Assembly (NCBI GenBank): GCA_020443005.1
Contig: JAGRJA010000204.1
Span: 1 to 14,440 of the forward strand
Length of the DNA: 14,440 nt
Direction: 5' to 3'
From: Pseudomonadales bacterium
GTDB taxonomy: Bacteria > Pseudomonadota > Gammaproteobacteria > Pseudomonadales > UBA7239
Position 1 is the stretch's first letter. The number at the start of each line of letters is the position of its first letter. The notes beneath the pieces are model-generated. The model had not been told where the DNA came from and did not search any database. It worked only from the letters and a program-made list of their open reading frames with translations. Positions 1 through 7,420 of the stretch are shown in pieces. The position numbers and the translations under genes were made by a program.

Positions 1-795
1 AACAATTGTACTGTAGGCAGCATGCCGACAACCCGACAGTGCAAATTCGTGCAATATTTCCGCTTCGAGTTGATATTCCATCACACCGGGCTTGCAAAAA
101 CGCATGGCCCGCTTATGGGCACGCGCCGAAACCGCTGCCGCATAACGCATCATCTCAACCTCTGCTGCACTTTTATACAACCGCATATCGTGCAATAAAT
201 GGTCGAGATCAAGAAATTCGCCCGGCGGAACCGCTCCGGATCTCACTTTTGAACGAATCGTGTTTACCCAGGCCATCACATGCTGATCAAATTCCGGGTC
301 TTTGCCAAGGGCATAGTAGACCCGCTCCCGCCCTTCGAGCAGGCCGGGCAAGATTTCATCAATATCACCGATCGGAAATGCATCATGGGCACCAAAGTCA
401 TCACAGGCGCCCTTTTGTCCCGCCCTGTAACCTGTCCACAATTCCCGTGTTGCATCCTTTTCCCTGCAGAAAAGCACAAATTCCCCATGAGGCCGACCCG
501 GAATCAGTACAGCAACAGCATCCGGCTCGGGAAATCCGGTCAAATAAAAAAAGTCGCTATCCTGTCGGAATGCATACTCCGTATCGGCATTCCGCTTAAC
601 TTCATGGGCTCCCGGAATAATGGCTATGCTGTTAGGCTCCATCGCCTCCATCAAGCGTTGCCGACGACGACTGAACTCCTGCCTCGTAATATTTTTTACC
701 ACTTTTGCCTGATCAGTTGTTTTTTTTCCTGACTGTACTTGCTTCTGAGCCGGTTTCAGACGCCGGTTAGCTGCTTTTGTCCTAGTGGCGTTCAC
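1..795 (-). CDS. pepP: Xaa-Pro aminopeptidase PepP, N-terminal part (runs off the window)
   Basis: Cytosolic metallopeptidase that removes an N-terminal residue preceding proline. About 265 codons are visible and the frame is open to base 1, so the gene continues beyond the left edge. The translation matches the AMP_N-type N-terminal domain of PepP (RQEFSRRRQRLM near 630-670, NADTEYAFRQDSDFFYLTGFPEPDAV, then the start of the pita-bread domain with MRLYKSAAEVEMMRYA and PGVMEYQLEAEI). The metal ligands lie in the missing C-terminal part. The start is uncertain. GTG at 795 has a good Shine-Dalgarno (GGGAGGAA, 8 nt away) inside the end of ygfB and gives a lysine-rich extension of about 30 residues; GTG at 702 would fit the usual family length better but has only a weak ribosome site. 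Overlap with ygfB suggests one operon and translational coupling. Identity is secure, start is not. Confidence 0.9.
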   Translation of the reverse strand, partial: MNATRTKAANRRLKPAQKQVQSGKKTTDQAKVVKNITRQEFSRRRQRLMEAMEPNSIAIIPGAHEVKRNADTEYAFRQDSDFFYLTGFPEPDAVAVLIPGRPHGEFVLFCREKDATRELWTGYRAGQKGACDDFGAHDAFPIGDIDEILPGLLEGRERVYYALGKDPEFDQHVMAWVNTIRSKVRSGAVPPGEFLDLDHLLHDMRLYKSAAEVEMMRYAAAVSARAHKRAMRFCKPGVMEYQLEAEILHEFALSGCRHAAYSTIV

Positions 796-1318
796 GGACA
801 CTTCCTCCCGGTTGGTTAAATTCAAGAAACAGTGTTATCACGGCCATTCGCACATATTCCACCAGATGCGTGTAATCACTCTCCGGGGCATTACTGCCGG
901 CATCAGAAGCGTCAATCTGCGCGATGGCCGCAAAATCCTCAAGAATCTCGCGTATCTCCCTGCTTGCCTCTGCCTGCAGGGTGGCAAATCCATGCAAAAA
1001 GCCGCCGCACCAGTCGCCCAGCATTTCGCTACGCTGAGCTAGCGGGTACTCATCTTCTGGAAGAAGAAGCACCAAACCAAAACCCTCTTCCATCTGTTGC
1101 AGGCTCAATTCATAGAAGGCAAGCAAGACATCTGCAATCACCCGGGACGGATTTTCACCTGCGAAATCAGTGAGTTGCTGCTGCCATTGCTCCGGCTGCA
1201 AACGATAGCCTGCAGCTAGAATACCGCAGCCCCAACCATGGCACTCGGCAGGGCTCAATAAAAACCCTTCGCGCACAAAAACATCTGCAATGTCTGAAAA
1301 GGTAAACGCCTGACTCAT
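782..1318 (-). CDS. ygfB: UPF0149 / YgfB family protein
   Basis: Small acidic cytosolic protein of 178 residues belonging to the YgfB/YecA (UPF0149) family. Family hallmarks are visible: LSPAECHGWGCG at residues 21-32 and LGDWCGGFLHGF at about 100-111. I chose the ATG at 1318 because the protein then begins MSQAFTFSDIADVF, as family members do; the frame stays open upstream to an ATG at 1390, but that adds 24 residues unlike the family. No strong ribosome site precedes 1318. It is first of a leftward pair with pepP, whose likely start lies inside its last codons. ygfB beside pepP and divergent from zapA is the standard order in many gammaproteobacteria. In Pseudomonas a YgfB protein has been reported as a modulator of gene expression; whether that holds here is unknown. 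Confidence 0.93.
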   Translation of the reverse strand: MSQAFTFSDIADVFVREGFLLSPAECHGWGCGILAAGYRLQPEQWQQQLTDFAGENPSRVIADVLLAFYELSLQQMEEGFGLVLLLPEDEYPLAQRSEMLGDWCGGFLHGFATLQAEASREIREILEDFAAIAQIDASDAGSNAPESDYTHLVEYVRMAVITLFLEFNQPGGSVRERH

Positions 1319-1503
1319 GAATTTTACCGACTTGAATGAAGCTCGCATGCTATCACTCACGCCCAAGTCATGCACCTTCACAAAATACATTCAGGACTCG
1401 CTCCCCGACAGTGGAAACAGCCACAAATTACCTGTTTCAGAAAATCCAGCCAACATCCGAGCAGGAAAGCTCACAAAACACTTTAACAGTTACGCTTAAA
1501 TAA

Positions 1504-1532
1504 TTGACCCGAAAATAAACTGGCACTATAGT
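1504..1532 (+). promoter_or_regulatory. Sigma70 promoter for the TIGR02449-zapA unit
   Basis: TTGACC at 1504-1509 and TATAGT at 1527-1532 are separated by 17 nt, close to consensus. The predicted RNA start is near 1539, about 27 nt before the first ATG at 1566. It sits in the ygfB / zapA divergent gap. I saw no equally good promoter for ygfB on the other strand in this gap. Confidence 0.75.
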
Positions 1533-1565
1533 TAGCATTGAAATCATTCTTCAAGACAGTCGGCC

Positions 1566-1775
1566 ATGAGCAACGAACAACTATCTGCCCTTGAACATCA
1601 AATTGACCAGCTCATCTATCATTGCAACAAGATAGAAAAGGAAAACGCTGTTTTGCGTTCTCGTGAAAGTGATTGGGAAAAAGAGCGCAAGGAGCTGATC
1701 AAGAAAAACCAGGTAGCCTTGACTCGCGTCGAAACCATGATTGAAAAACTTCAAAAACTTGATATCAAGGCTTGA
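1566..1775 (+). CDS. TIGR02449-type small coiled-coil protein (ZapB-like)
   Basis: A 69-residue, highly charged protein that is almost entirely helical with heptad spacing (LSALEHQIDQLI, then IEKENAVLRSRESDWEKERKELI, ending VETMIEKLQKLDI). It has no signal peptide or membrane segment. Size, sequence style and position directly upstream of zapA match the conserved gammaproteobacterial TIGR02449 proteins, often annotated as ZapB-like. A role as partner or stabiliser of the Z ring is inferred from the neighbour and the coiled coil; it is not shown by sequence. The ribosome site is weak. zapA begins 26 nt after the stop, so the two are almost certainly co-transcribed from the promoter at 1504-1532. 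Confidence 0.85.
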   Translation: MSNEQLSALEHQIDQLIYHCNKIEKENAVLRSRESDWEKERKELIKKNQVALTRVETMIEKLQKLDIKA

Positions 1776-1801
1776 TTCACCAGCATGAGCAACAGGTCAT
1801 T

Positions 1802-2095
1802 ATGAGCAAAGATACCGTTACCGTTCGTATACTCGACAGAGACTATCAGGTCAGCTGCCCAAGCGACGAACAGGAGTCCCTGCTCGCCTCGGCAAGATAC
1901 CTCGACCAGCAAATGCGCTCCATCAAGTCAGCGGGTGTTATTGGCCTCGAGCGCATCGCTGTGATGGCCGCATTGAATATTGCACACGAATTGCTGACAG
2001 AAGGCTCAACGGCTACCAGCAATAGAGATGACCTCAAACGCCTTACCGATAAAATCAGTCAGGCTCTCGGCGGCCAAAGCCAGCTACAACTCTGA
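1802..2095 (+). CDS. zapA: Cell division protein ZapA
   Basis: A 97-residue cytosolic protein that bundles FtsZ protofilaments and stabilises the Z ring. The N-terminal head domain is recognisable (VTVRILDRDYQVSCPSDEQESLLASARYLDQQM), followed by the helical tail (GLERIAVMAALNIAHELL...LKRLTDKISQAL) that forms the dimer coiled coil. I start at ATG 1802, giving MSKDTVTV as in the family, with an AGG a few bases upstream. The frame extends upstream to an ATG at 1772 that overlaps the previous gene's stop, but those 10 residues look unrelated. The 6S RNA gene follows, the conserved gammaproteobacterial arrangement. Confidence 0.94.
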   Translation: MSKDTVTVRILDRDYQVSCPSDEQESLLASARYLDQQMRSIKSAGVIGLERIAVMAALNIAHELLTEGSTATSNRDDLKRLTDKISQALGGQSQLQL

Positions 2096-2251
2096 TTTTT
2101 CTCCAGCTGAACCTGCTTTTTTCTTCCTTACTTTCTGTTTCGCGGCGTTTCTGTGGATTACAACATCAGGTTATCATCAGGCGTGTCAGGGTGATTTCCG
2201 TAATGCGCGCGGATTCTCACAATTAGAGGTGTGAATTTACAGAGTAAGCGT

Positions 2252-2257
2252 TATACT
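2252..2257 (+). promoter_or_regulatory. -10 element of the 6S RNA promoter
   Basis: TATACT (5 of 6 to consensus) ends 6 nt before the predicted 5' end of 6S RNA. No good -35 is seen at 16-18 nt; GTGTGA or TGTGAA are the best options. This would fit a promoter that can also be read by the stationary-phase sigma factor, but that is inference. Confidence 0.6.
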
Positions 2258-2262
2258 GAAAC

Positions 2263-2440
2263 GGAGTACCTGGGGTGTTTGCCAGTTGAGACATCCTTGA
2301 GCCGATAAGTGTTACCTCGGGAGCTACTCGTTGATGATGGTGTGCATACCCGCAAGTCGGGGAGCCTTTTTTATCACAGTTTTTCCCACCTTGAACCCCG
2401 GGTTCAAGGTAAATTCAGCAGCGGCACCTTGGGACTCTTT
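2263..2440 (+). ncRNA. ssrS: 6S RNA
   Basis: About 178 nt of regulatory RNA that mimics an open promoter and sequesters sigma70 RNA polymerase in stationary phase. It lies exactly where ssrS lies in other gammaproteobacteria, between zapA and ygfA. Landmarks matching E. coli 6S are visible: GAGCCGATA near 2298-2306, a central bubble flanked by CTCGGGAGC and GGGGAGCC, and the stem-loop ACCTTGAACCCCGGGTTCAAGG region near 2390-2410 (an inverted CCTTGAACC / GGTTCAAGG pair). The ends pair as the closing stem: GGAGT...CCTGGGGTG near 2263-2278 with GGCACCTTGGGACTC near 2423-2437. The exact ends are estimates from that stem and the -10. ygfA starts about 16 nt beyond, so its mRNA is probably read through 6S RNA, as in E. 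coli. Confidence 0.88.
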
Positions 2441-2456
2441 TATATCCAGAACAGTC

Positions 2457-3056
2457 ATGCCCGAATCCCGCAATACACTCAGAAAGAAGTTCCGCCAGGC
2501 CAGACAGTCGCTCTCCGTTAAACAGCAGCAACAGGCCGCCCTTGATCTGAGCAACCGTCTGAAAATACATCCCGCCTTTATTCGAAGCAAACATATTGCC
2601 TTTTATATAGCTGATGATGGTGAAATCGACCCGATCGAACTGATGATGATAGCGCAGACGATGGGCAAGCATACCTACCTCCCCGTTTTACAACCCCTAC
2701 GCCAAAAAATCATGTGGTTCGCGCCGGTCAAGAGAAATGAGCCTCTGCATTGTAATTATTTCGGAATACCCGAGCCTTTACCCGGCAAAAAAAAGCGGCC
2801 ACCTTTCTCACTTGATCTCGTCATCATGCCGCTTGTCGCCTTTGATAACGAAGGCAACCGACTGGGAATGGGTGGCGGTTTTTATGACAGGGCTTTTGCC
2901 TTTCGGCAACGCTGTGCCGGGAGGCCGGGTACAGCAAAACCAACCCTCATTGGTGTTGCGCACCAATGCCAGCAAGCCGACAAACTCAACAGCGCGTCAT
3001 GGGATATACCGCTGGACTTTATCGCAACAGACAAAAAAATTATAAAGTGCAGATGA
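2457..3056 (+). CDS. ygfA: 5-formyltetrahydrofolate cyclo-ligase
   Basis: A 199-residue cytosolic enzyme that converts 5-formyltetrahydrofolate to 5,10-methenyltetrahydrofolate with ATP, salvaging a dead-end folate. The family signature is intact: LVIMPLVAFDNEGNRLGMGGGFYDR at residues 121-145, with the glycine-rich ATP/folate loop GMGGGFYDR. The N-terminal LRKKFRQARQSLS helix is also typical. I use ATG 2457 (MPESRNTLRK) because the frame upstream runs through the 6S RNA gene. The ribosome site is poor. Position immediately after ssrS matches E. coli, where the pair has been linked to persister formation. It converges on ilvA with 39 nt between stops, and no clear intrinsic terminator is seen there. 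Confidence 0.95.
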   Translation: MPESRNTLRKKFRQARQSLSVKQQQQAALDLSNRLKIHPAFIRSKHIAFYIADDGEIDPIELMMIAQTMGKHTYLPVLQPLRQKIMWFAPVKRNEPLHCNYFGIPEPLPGKKKRPPFSLDLVIMPLVAFDNEGNRLGMGGGFYDRAFAFRQRCAGRPGTAKPTLIGVAHQCQQADKLNSASWDIPLDFIATDKKIIKCR

Positions 3057-3095
3057 CTCTATTCACTCTTGCCAATACCGCTTATGGCCGGCTAC

Positions 3096-4610
3096 TTAAC
3101 TGAGGAATAACTGGTAGGCCGGGTTTTTACTTTCATCCCGATAAGGATAGTTGAGTTGTTTGAGATAGGACTCTACCTGGCTTCGCTCATTTTCCGGTAC
3201 TTGCATGCCCACCAGTACCCGCCCATAAGCGGCACCATGATTGCGGTAGTGAAACATGGAGATGTTCCACCTTTCGCCCAACCCCGTTAAAAACTGCAAA
3301 AGCGCACCGGGTCGTTCCGGAAATTCGAATCGATACACCAGTTCATGCTCAACACCGGGGGCATGTCCGCCAACCATATGTCGCACATGCAGCTTGGCGA
3401 TATCGTTATCTGTCATATCCATGACGGGGTAGCCTCTTTTTTCCAGCACGGCTTTCAGCTCTTCGCGATCCCGGCCCTGAGGGGAAACCTGAATGCCCAC
3501 GAAGATATGCGCATCCTTGTCATCATTAAAGCGGTAGTTGAATTCAGTAATATTTCGCTTGCCAATGGTTTGACAGAATTTCTTGAAGCTCCCCGGTTTT
3601 TCAGGGATAGTCACAGCCAGAATGGCCTCGCGTTTTTCACCAATTTCCGTCTGTTCGGAAATAAAACGAAGCCGGTCAAAATTTGTATTGGCTCCACTAT
3701 CAACAGCCAACAGGGTTTGGTTACTGACCTTATGCGTCTCTACATACTTCTTCAGGCCTGCCAGAGCGAGTGCGCCGGCAGGTTCCGCAATCGAGCGTGT
3801 ATCATCAAAAATATCCTTGATTGCTGCACAGATTTCGTCGGTTGAGACCGTCATAACCTCGTCAACCGTTTTTCGAAGAACACGGAATGTCTCCTTGCCA
3901 ATCTGGGCAACAGCAGCTCCGTCAGCAAAAAGCCCGACATGGGGCAGCTTCACACGACGGCCTTTTTCCATCGCCGCTTTAAGGCAGGCTGCATCCTCAG
4001 GTTCTACAGCAATGATTCGGGTTTCAGGGCGTACATATTTCACATAAGCCGATACACCGGCACATAAGCCGCCGCCACCAACAGGCAGAAAAATAGCATC
4101 GATCTTTCCCGTATGCTGGCGAAGTATCTCCATGCCGATCGTTCCCTGACCGGCAATCACATCGGGGTCATCGTAGGGATGCACATAACACATGCCTTTT
4201 TCCCTGACCAAGGCTTTGGCAAAAGTAGAGGCTTCATCATAGGTGTCGCCATGCAAAACAACCTTGCCTCCTCTTGCCTTCACAGCATCGACCTTGATTT
4301 GTGGTGTTGTACTTGGCATCACTATCGTCGCCTTGATACCCATTTTTGCCGCCGACAGTGCTACGCCCTGCGCATGATTTCCTGCAGAAGCGGCAACAAC
4401 ACCACACGCTTTCTCCGAATCCGTCAGTTGGCACATTTTGTTGTAGGCGCCCCGCAATTTGAAAGAAAAAACAGGCTGCAGGTCTTCGCGTTTGATCAGA
4501 ACGGTATTATTCAAACGCTCCGAAAGAAATACTGCGTGATCTATAGGCGTTTCAATCGCCACATCGTAAACACGGGCATCGAGAATTTTTTTTATGTAGG
4601 TTTGGGGCAT
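3096..4610 (-). CDS. ilvA: Threonine ammonia-lyase, biosynthetic (IlvA)
   Basis: PLP enzyme that deaminates threonine to 2-oxobutanoate, the committed step of isoleucine synthesis. Counting from the ATG at 4610, the PLP lysine is K51 in FSFKLRGAY, SAGNHAQG at 75-82 contacts the substrate, and GGGGL at 178-182 holds the PLP phosphate. Two ACT-like regulatory domains follow from about residue 325 (AILAVTIPEKPGSFKKFCQ and YRFEFPERPGALLQFLTGLGERWNISMFHYR), so this is the full-length, isoleucine-feedback-regulated type of about 504 residues, not the short catabolic one. A TTG at 4619 is an alternative start; neither start has a strong ribosome site. It is divergent from rpiA. No leader peptide or attenuator was seen in the 137-nt gap. 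Confidence 0.96.
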   Translation of the reverse strand: MPQTYIKKILDARVYDVAIETPIDHAVFLSERLNNTVLIKREDLQPVFSFKLRGAYNKMCQLTDSEKACGVVAASAGNHAQGVALSAAKMGIKATIVMPSTTPQIKVDAVKARGGKVVLHGDTYDEASTFAKALVREKGMCYVHPYDDPDVIAGQGTIGMEILRQHTGKIDAIFLPVGGGGLCAGVSAYVKYVRPETRIIAVEPEDAACLKAAMEKGRRVKLPHVGLFADGAAVAQIGKETFRVLRKTVDEVMTVSTDEICAAIKDIFDDTRSIAEPAGALALAGLKKYVETHKVSNQTLLAVDSGANTNFDRLRFISEQTEIGEKREAILAVTIPEKPGSFKKFCQTIGKRNITEFNYRFNDDKDAHIFVGIQVSPQGRDREELKAVLEKRGYPVMDMTDNDIAKLHVRHMVGGHAPGVEHELVYRFEFPERPGALLQFLTGLGERWNISMFHYRNHGAAYGRVLVGMQVPENERSQVESYLKQLNYPYRDESKNPAYQLFLS

Positions 4611-4683
4611 GAATTGCAACTCAAAACAATTTTGCCCATAGTAATGATTGTTCTGCTATTTCGCCAGCATTCGCCTGATAACA

Positions 4684-4711
4684 TTGCCCCTGATAAATAG
4701 CACCGTATAAT
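4684..4711 (+). promoter_or_regulatory. Promoter for rpiA
   Basis: A perfect -10 TATAAT at 4706-4711 is preceded, 16 nt away, by TTGCCC at 4684-4689. The predicted RNA start is near 4718, giving a leader of about 30 nt before the rpiA ATG. It lies in the ilvA / rpiA divergent gap. Confidence 0.75.
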
Positions 4712-4747
4712 GTCTGCCTCATTTGTCAAATCAGCGAACTGCCTCTC

Positions 4748-5434
4748 ATGTCTACAACTCCCAACCAAGATGCATTAAAACAGGCTGTTGCCATGGCCGC
4801 ACTGGATTACCTTAAAACCCGCATCGAGGATGACATGATCATCGGTATCGGCACAGGCTCAACCGCCAACTGCTTCATTGACCTGCTAGCCGGTATAAAA
4901 GCCTCTGTCTACGGAACGGTTGCCAGCTCTGAAGCGTCTGCCAATCGGCTGCGCGCCCATGGCATTCCTGTGTATGATCTCAACAGTGTGGATGGTGTCG
5001 GTATTTATATTGATGGCGCTGATGAGACCAATGAACGACTGGAGCTCATCAAGGGTGGTGGCGGCGCACTGACACGGGAAAAGATTGTCGCCGCCGTTGC
5101 CGATGAGTTTGTCTGCATTGCAGATGGCAGCAAATGGGTCAAACAGCTCGGTGCATTCCCTTTACCGATAGAAGTCATACCGATGGCCCGAAGTCATGTT
5201 GGCAGGGAACTTGTCAAGCTGGGTGGCAACCCTGTTTTACGGGAAGGCTTCACCACCGATAACGGCAATATCATTCTCGATGTTTACAACATGCCTATCA
5301 AAGTACCACGACAGGTCGAGGAGAAAATCAACAATATCACCGGGGTGGTTTGCAATGGCCTTTTTGCCCTTAGGCCAGCGGATCTTTTGATTATTGGCGA
5401 CGAAAATGGCGTGCGATCCATTCGGGCCCAATAA
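4748..5434 (+). CDS. rpiA: Ribose-5-phosphate isomerase A
   Basis: A 228-residue cytosolic enzyme interconverting ribose 5-phosphate and ribulose 5-phosphate in the non-oxidative pentose phosphate pathway. Signature elements are all present: phosphate loop GIGTGSTA at residues 33-40, catalytic IDGADE at 88-93, KGGGGALTREKI at 102-113 with the catalytic glutamate E111, and FPLPIEVIPMA further on. The N-terminus is a few residues longer than E. coli RpiA (219 aa), otherwise collinear. It is monocistronic as far as can be seen, with its own promoter and a 300-nt gap after it. Linkage to ilvA is common in pseudomonads and relatives. Confidence 0.96.
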   Translation: MSTTPNQDALKQAVAMAALDYLKTRIEDDMIIGIGTGSTANCFIDLLAGIKASVYGTVASSEASANRLRAHGIPVYDLNSVDGVGIYIDGADETNERLELIKGGGGALTREKIVAAVADEFVCIADGSKWVKQLGAFPLPIEVIPMARSHVGRELVKLGGNPVLREGFTTDNGNIILDVYNMPIKVPRQVEEKINNITGVVCNGLFALRPADLLIIGDENGVRSIRAQ

Positions 5435-5734
5435 TTTCAGCCAACCTTTTGATCATTTGGATGCGTGATCACCACTCCCCCGACGGCGTCTGCGGTGCTA
5501 CATTTTTTGGGCCAAACACGCCAAAAACAGCCTGAAAAGCAATCACCTACTCAGCGTCAGGTTGTTTTTAGCGTGGAATATGGTACTTTTCATACTATTA
5601 AAACATGAAAATCTGGGCTAACTGTCAACATAGGGTGGACAAAAACTTTTCACATAAACGCTAGAATATGTGCACGGTTTTTTCCGGCAGTATAAAAAAT
5701 GCCCGATTAACGAACTCAATCAGCAGGTTATTTT
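5435..5734 (+). other. 300-nt non-coding gap upstream of the radical SAM gene
   Basis: No plausible reading frame was found. It contains TGATCA twice in 22 bp (5449-5470 region), an 18-bp ACCT-N10-AGGT pair (5545-5562), a 7-bp inverted repeat (5587-5611), and a possible -10 TAGAAT at 5662-5667 whose nearest -35 candidate TGGACA (5636-5641) is 20 nt away, too far for a standard promoter. No convincing intrinsic terminator for rpiA was seen. The length and palindromes suggest that expression of the downstream gene is controlled here. Confidence 0.5.
5587..5611. repeat. Inverted repeat TTTTCAT-N11-ATGAAAA, possible operator
   Basis: Two perfect 7-bp arms separated by 11 bp (centre about 5599), 124 nt before the radical SAM ATG. 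Total 25 bp and AT-rich, a layout typical of a dimeric repressor or activator site. It has no T-tract and is not a terminator. Function is inferred only. Confidence 0.4.
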
Positions 5735-7225
5735 ATGGCTCGCATCGCAATCGTCAAACTCTTCACCGGTCTTAATCTGGCGCCAGCCCAGCTTTCGGGG
5801 GAATTGCAACGCGCTGGTCACGCTTCACAAATCATCTACTTCAAGGATCACCACATTGTTCCTTATGAAGAAAAGGATAATTACGCCATCACCGATTATC
5901 CAGGTATTTTTCTGGCCGCCGATGGCTCAAAAAAGGTCTGGAACTGCTACAAACCCTTCAATGAAAAAGAAAACAAGGCACTGATCCAGACACTGAAAGA
6001 CTTCAATCCCGATGCCATCGGTCTTAGTGTCATTTCGGGTGTACTTAATGAAGCCAAGTATGTTACCGAGCTCATCAAGGCACATTTTGATGTCCCGGTT
6101 ATCTGGGGCGGCCCCGGGCCAACACTTGAGCCAGACCGCTGTATCGCGATGACCGATATGATTTGTATAAATGAGGGCGAGGAAGTTATCGTCGAATTGG
6201 CGAACAGGCTTGATGCCGGTGAAGATATCACCCGTATTGACGGCACCTGGGCCAAAGACACCCATGGCGACATCATCAAGAACCCCGAGCGCCCATTATT
6301 AAACCTCGATGATATTGCCATACCGGACTGGAACCTCGAGAACTATGTTCACATCAATGCCTTTCGCGGCGCACGAAAAGGCATTTACCCAAACAATCTG
6401 GGACAGGAATACCCGATCATGACGCAAAGGGGGTGCCCTTTCTCCTGCTCTTTCTGTATCGAAAGCAAATATCAGGAAATGTTTGGTAAAAAGGACTCCC
6501 TTCGTCGGCGCAACATTGATGTCGTCATTGAGGAACTGTTGTGGGCCAAAAACAATCTCGATATCAAATCGATCCTTTTTTATGACGATGTCTTCACCGT
6601 ACACCCGCGCTGGCTAGATGAGTTTCTGCCGCGTTACAAGGCAGAGATTGGTCTTCCCTTCTGGTGCTACACCTACCCGACTACCCATACACCGGAGCTG
6701 CTGGCAAAACTGAAAGATGCCGGAATGATGAGCATCACCATGGGTGTTCAAAGTGGCAGCACGCGTATCCTGAAGGAGTATTTCAACCGGCCTACCGCAG
6801 AACACCGGGTAATAGCCGCAGCCAAGGAGATCGTTGATTTAGGGCCGGAAGTCAAAGGCTTTTTCGACCTGATCACCAAAATCCCGTTTGAAACAGAGGA
6901 AGATCTCAAGGCAACCTTCAACCTTCTGCTCGACCTTCCTGTCGAATTTAAAACCGTCGGCTTTGGAGAAATGACCAACTTCCCTGAATACAGTTTTACC
7001 AAGAAGGTCGATGAAAACCCGGACCTGATAGCCAAGCATGATCAGGAGTTATCCCAGGATATCTACGATTACTACCATAAACTTTACCTGCTGACACGCA
7101 GCTCAATGCCAAGAGAGCAGTTGCGAAAGATAGGTGATGACCCCCAATACCGTGAAAACCACAAGCTTCTGGATCCGTTCATGACCGATGAAAAGTATAT
7201 GTCCTTTACCGGTATCTCGTTCTAG
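5735..7225 (+). CDS. B12-binding-type radical SAM protein (BchE-like architecture)
   Basis: A 496-residue enzyme with an N-terminal cobalamin-binding-like Rossmann domain (about 1-150, with IGLSVISG and VIWGGPGPTL at 122-131) and a radical SAM core with CxxxCxxC, cysteines C234, C238 and C241 in QRGCPFSCSFC. These bind the 4Fe-4S cluster that splits S-adenosylmethionine. GVQSGS at 337-342 is the usual strand after the core. The DxHxxG cobalamin-ligand motif is not seen, as in many members of this class, which includes methylases and the BchE cyclase. The C-terminal 100 residues match nothing I recognise. The substrate is unknown. CAGG sits 7-8 nt before the ATG. It is a single-gene unit ended by the terminator at 7259-7285, followed by a lux-box transcript and a LuxR regulator. 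Class assignment is firm, reaction open. Confidence 0.88.
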   Translation: MARIAIVKLFTGLNLAPAQLSGELQRAGHASQIIYFKDHHIVPYEEKDNYAITDYPGIFLAADGSKKVWNCYKPFNEKENKALIQTLKDFNPDAIGLSVISGVLNEAKYVTELIKAHFDVPVIWGGPGPTLEPDRCIAMTDMICINEGEEVIVELANRLDAGEDITRIDGTWAKDTHGDIIKNPERPLLNLDDIAIPDWNLENYVHINAFRGARKGIYPNNLGQEYPIMTQRGCPFSCSFCIESKYQEMFGKKDSLRRRNIDVVIEELLWAKNNLDIKSILFYDDVFTVHPRWLDEFLPRYKAEIGLPFWCYTYPTTHTPELLAKLKDAGMMSITMGVQSGSTRILKEYFNRPTAEHRVIAAAKEIVDLGPEVKGFFDLITKIPFETEEDLKATFNLLLDLPVEFKTVGFGEMTNFPEYSFTKKVDENPDLIAKHDQELSQDIYDYYHKLYLLTRSSMPREQLRKIGDDPQYRENHKLLDPFMTDEKYMSFTGISF

Positions 7226-7258
7226 CAGTCACACTTAACAAGCCCTTCACCAAGCAAG

Positions 7259-7285
7259 CCCTCTGTTCATCAGAGGGTTTTGTTT
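7259..7285 (+). terminator. Intrinsic terminator after the radical SAM gene
   Basis: CCCTCTG (7259-7265), loop TTCAT, CAGAGGG (7271-7277): a perfect 7-bp stem followed by TTTTGTTT. It closes the radical SAM transcript 34 nt after its stop and insulates the lux-box unit that starts 5 nt further on. Confidence 0.9.
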
Positions 7286-7289
7286 ACAA

Positions 7290-7336
7290 ACCTACATATC
7301 TGTGTAGGTTCACTGCTTCCAACTTCCTGTTAGATT
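7290..7336 (+). promoter_or_regulatory. Lux box and LuxR-dependent promoter
   Basis: A 20-bp dyad at 7290-7309 has arms ACCTACA and TGTAGGT around 6 bp; with the flanking bases the arms are 8 bp (7289-7296 and 7303-7310). It fits the LuxR/LasR-type rule CT-N12-AG exactly and starts and ends with ACCT / AGGT like the Vibrio fischeri lux box. A -10 like TAGATT is at 7331-7336; the -35 position 17 nt upstream (GTTCAC, 7308-7313) is poor and overlaps the box end. This puts the box centre about 43 bp before the predicted start at 7342-7343, the classic position for activation by LuxR. The likely activator is the LuxR-family gene at 7544-8425. Binding itself is inferred. Confidence 0.72.
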
Positions 7337-7342
7337 ATCTCC

Positions 7343-7399
7343 ATGGCGAACCTGGCAAAGAATGCAAGGGACAAGAAGGATCTGGAAGTAAAAAAGTAA
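7343..7399 (+). CDS. Candidate 18-residue micro-peptide under the lux box
   Basis: ATG 7343 to TAA 7399 encodes MANLAKNARDKKDLEVKK, a soluble, lysine-rich peptide with no cysteine, aromatic residue or signal peptide. The only in-frame start is 7343, since TAG at 7331 closes the frame upstream. There is no ribosome site, and the ATG coincides with the predicted RNA start, so translation would have to be leaderless. The region is the only frame of note in the lux-box transcript. It might be a substrate for the neighbouring radical SAM enzyme, a signalling peptide, or a chance frame in a small RNA. I do not recognise it. Confidence 0.35.
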   Translation: MANLAKNARDKKDLEVKK

Positions 7400-7420
7400 T
7401 TTTGCCATCTACAATATGTG

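Noticed and set aside
6..732. Rightward open frames of 150-197 codons at the left end
   Set aside because: They lie antisense to pepP, whose protein is clearly recognisable; the rightward translations are proline/histidine-rich with no family resemblance.
1317..1499. A 60-codon rightward frame in the ygfB / zapA divergent gap
   Set aside because: No ribosome site, low-information sequence, and it ends before the clear promoter for the next unit.
2309..2521. Frames across the 6S RNA region
   Set aside because: The DNA is explained by 6S RNA structure and the start of ygfA.
5449..5470. Two TGATCA palindromes 10 bp apart after rpiA as a terminator
   Set aside because: The hairpin is not followed by a T-tract; each half is itself palindromic, so the pairing is not specific.
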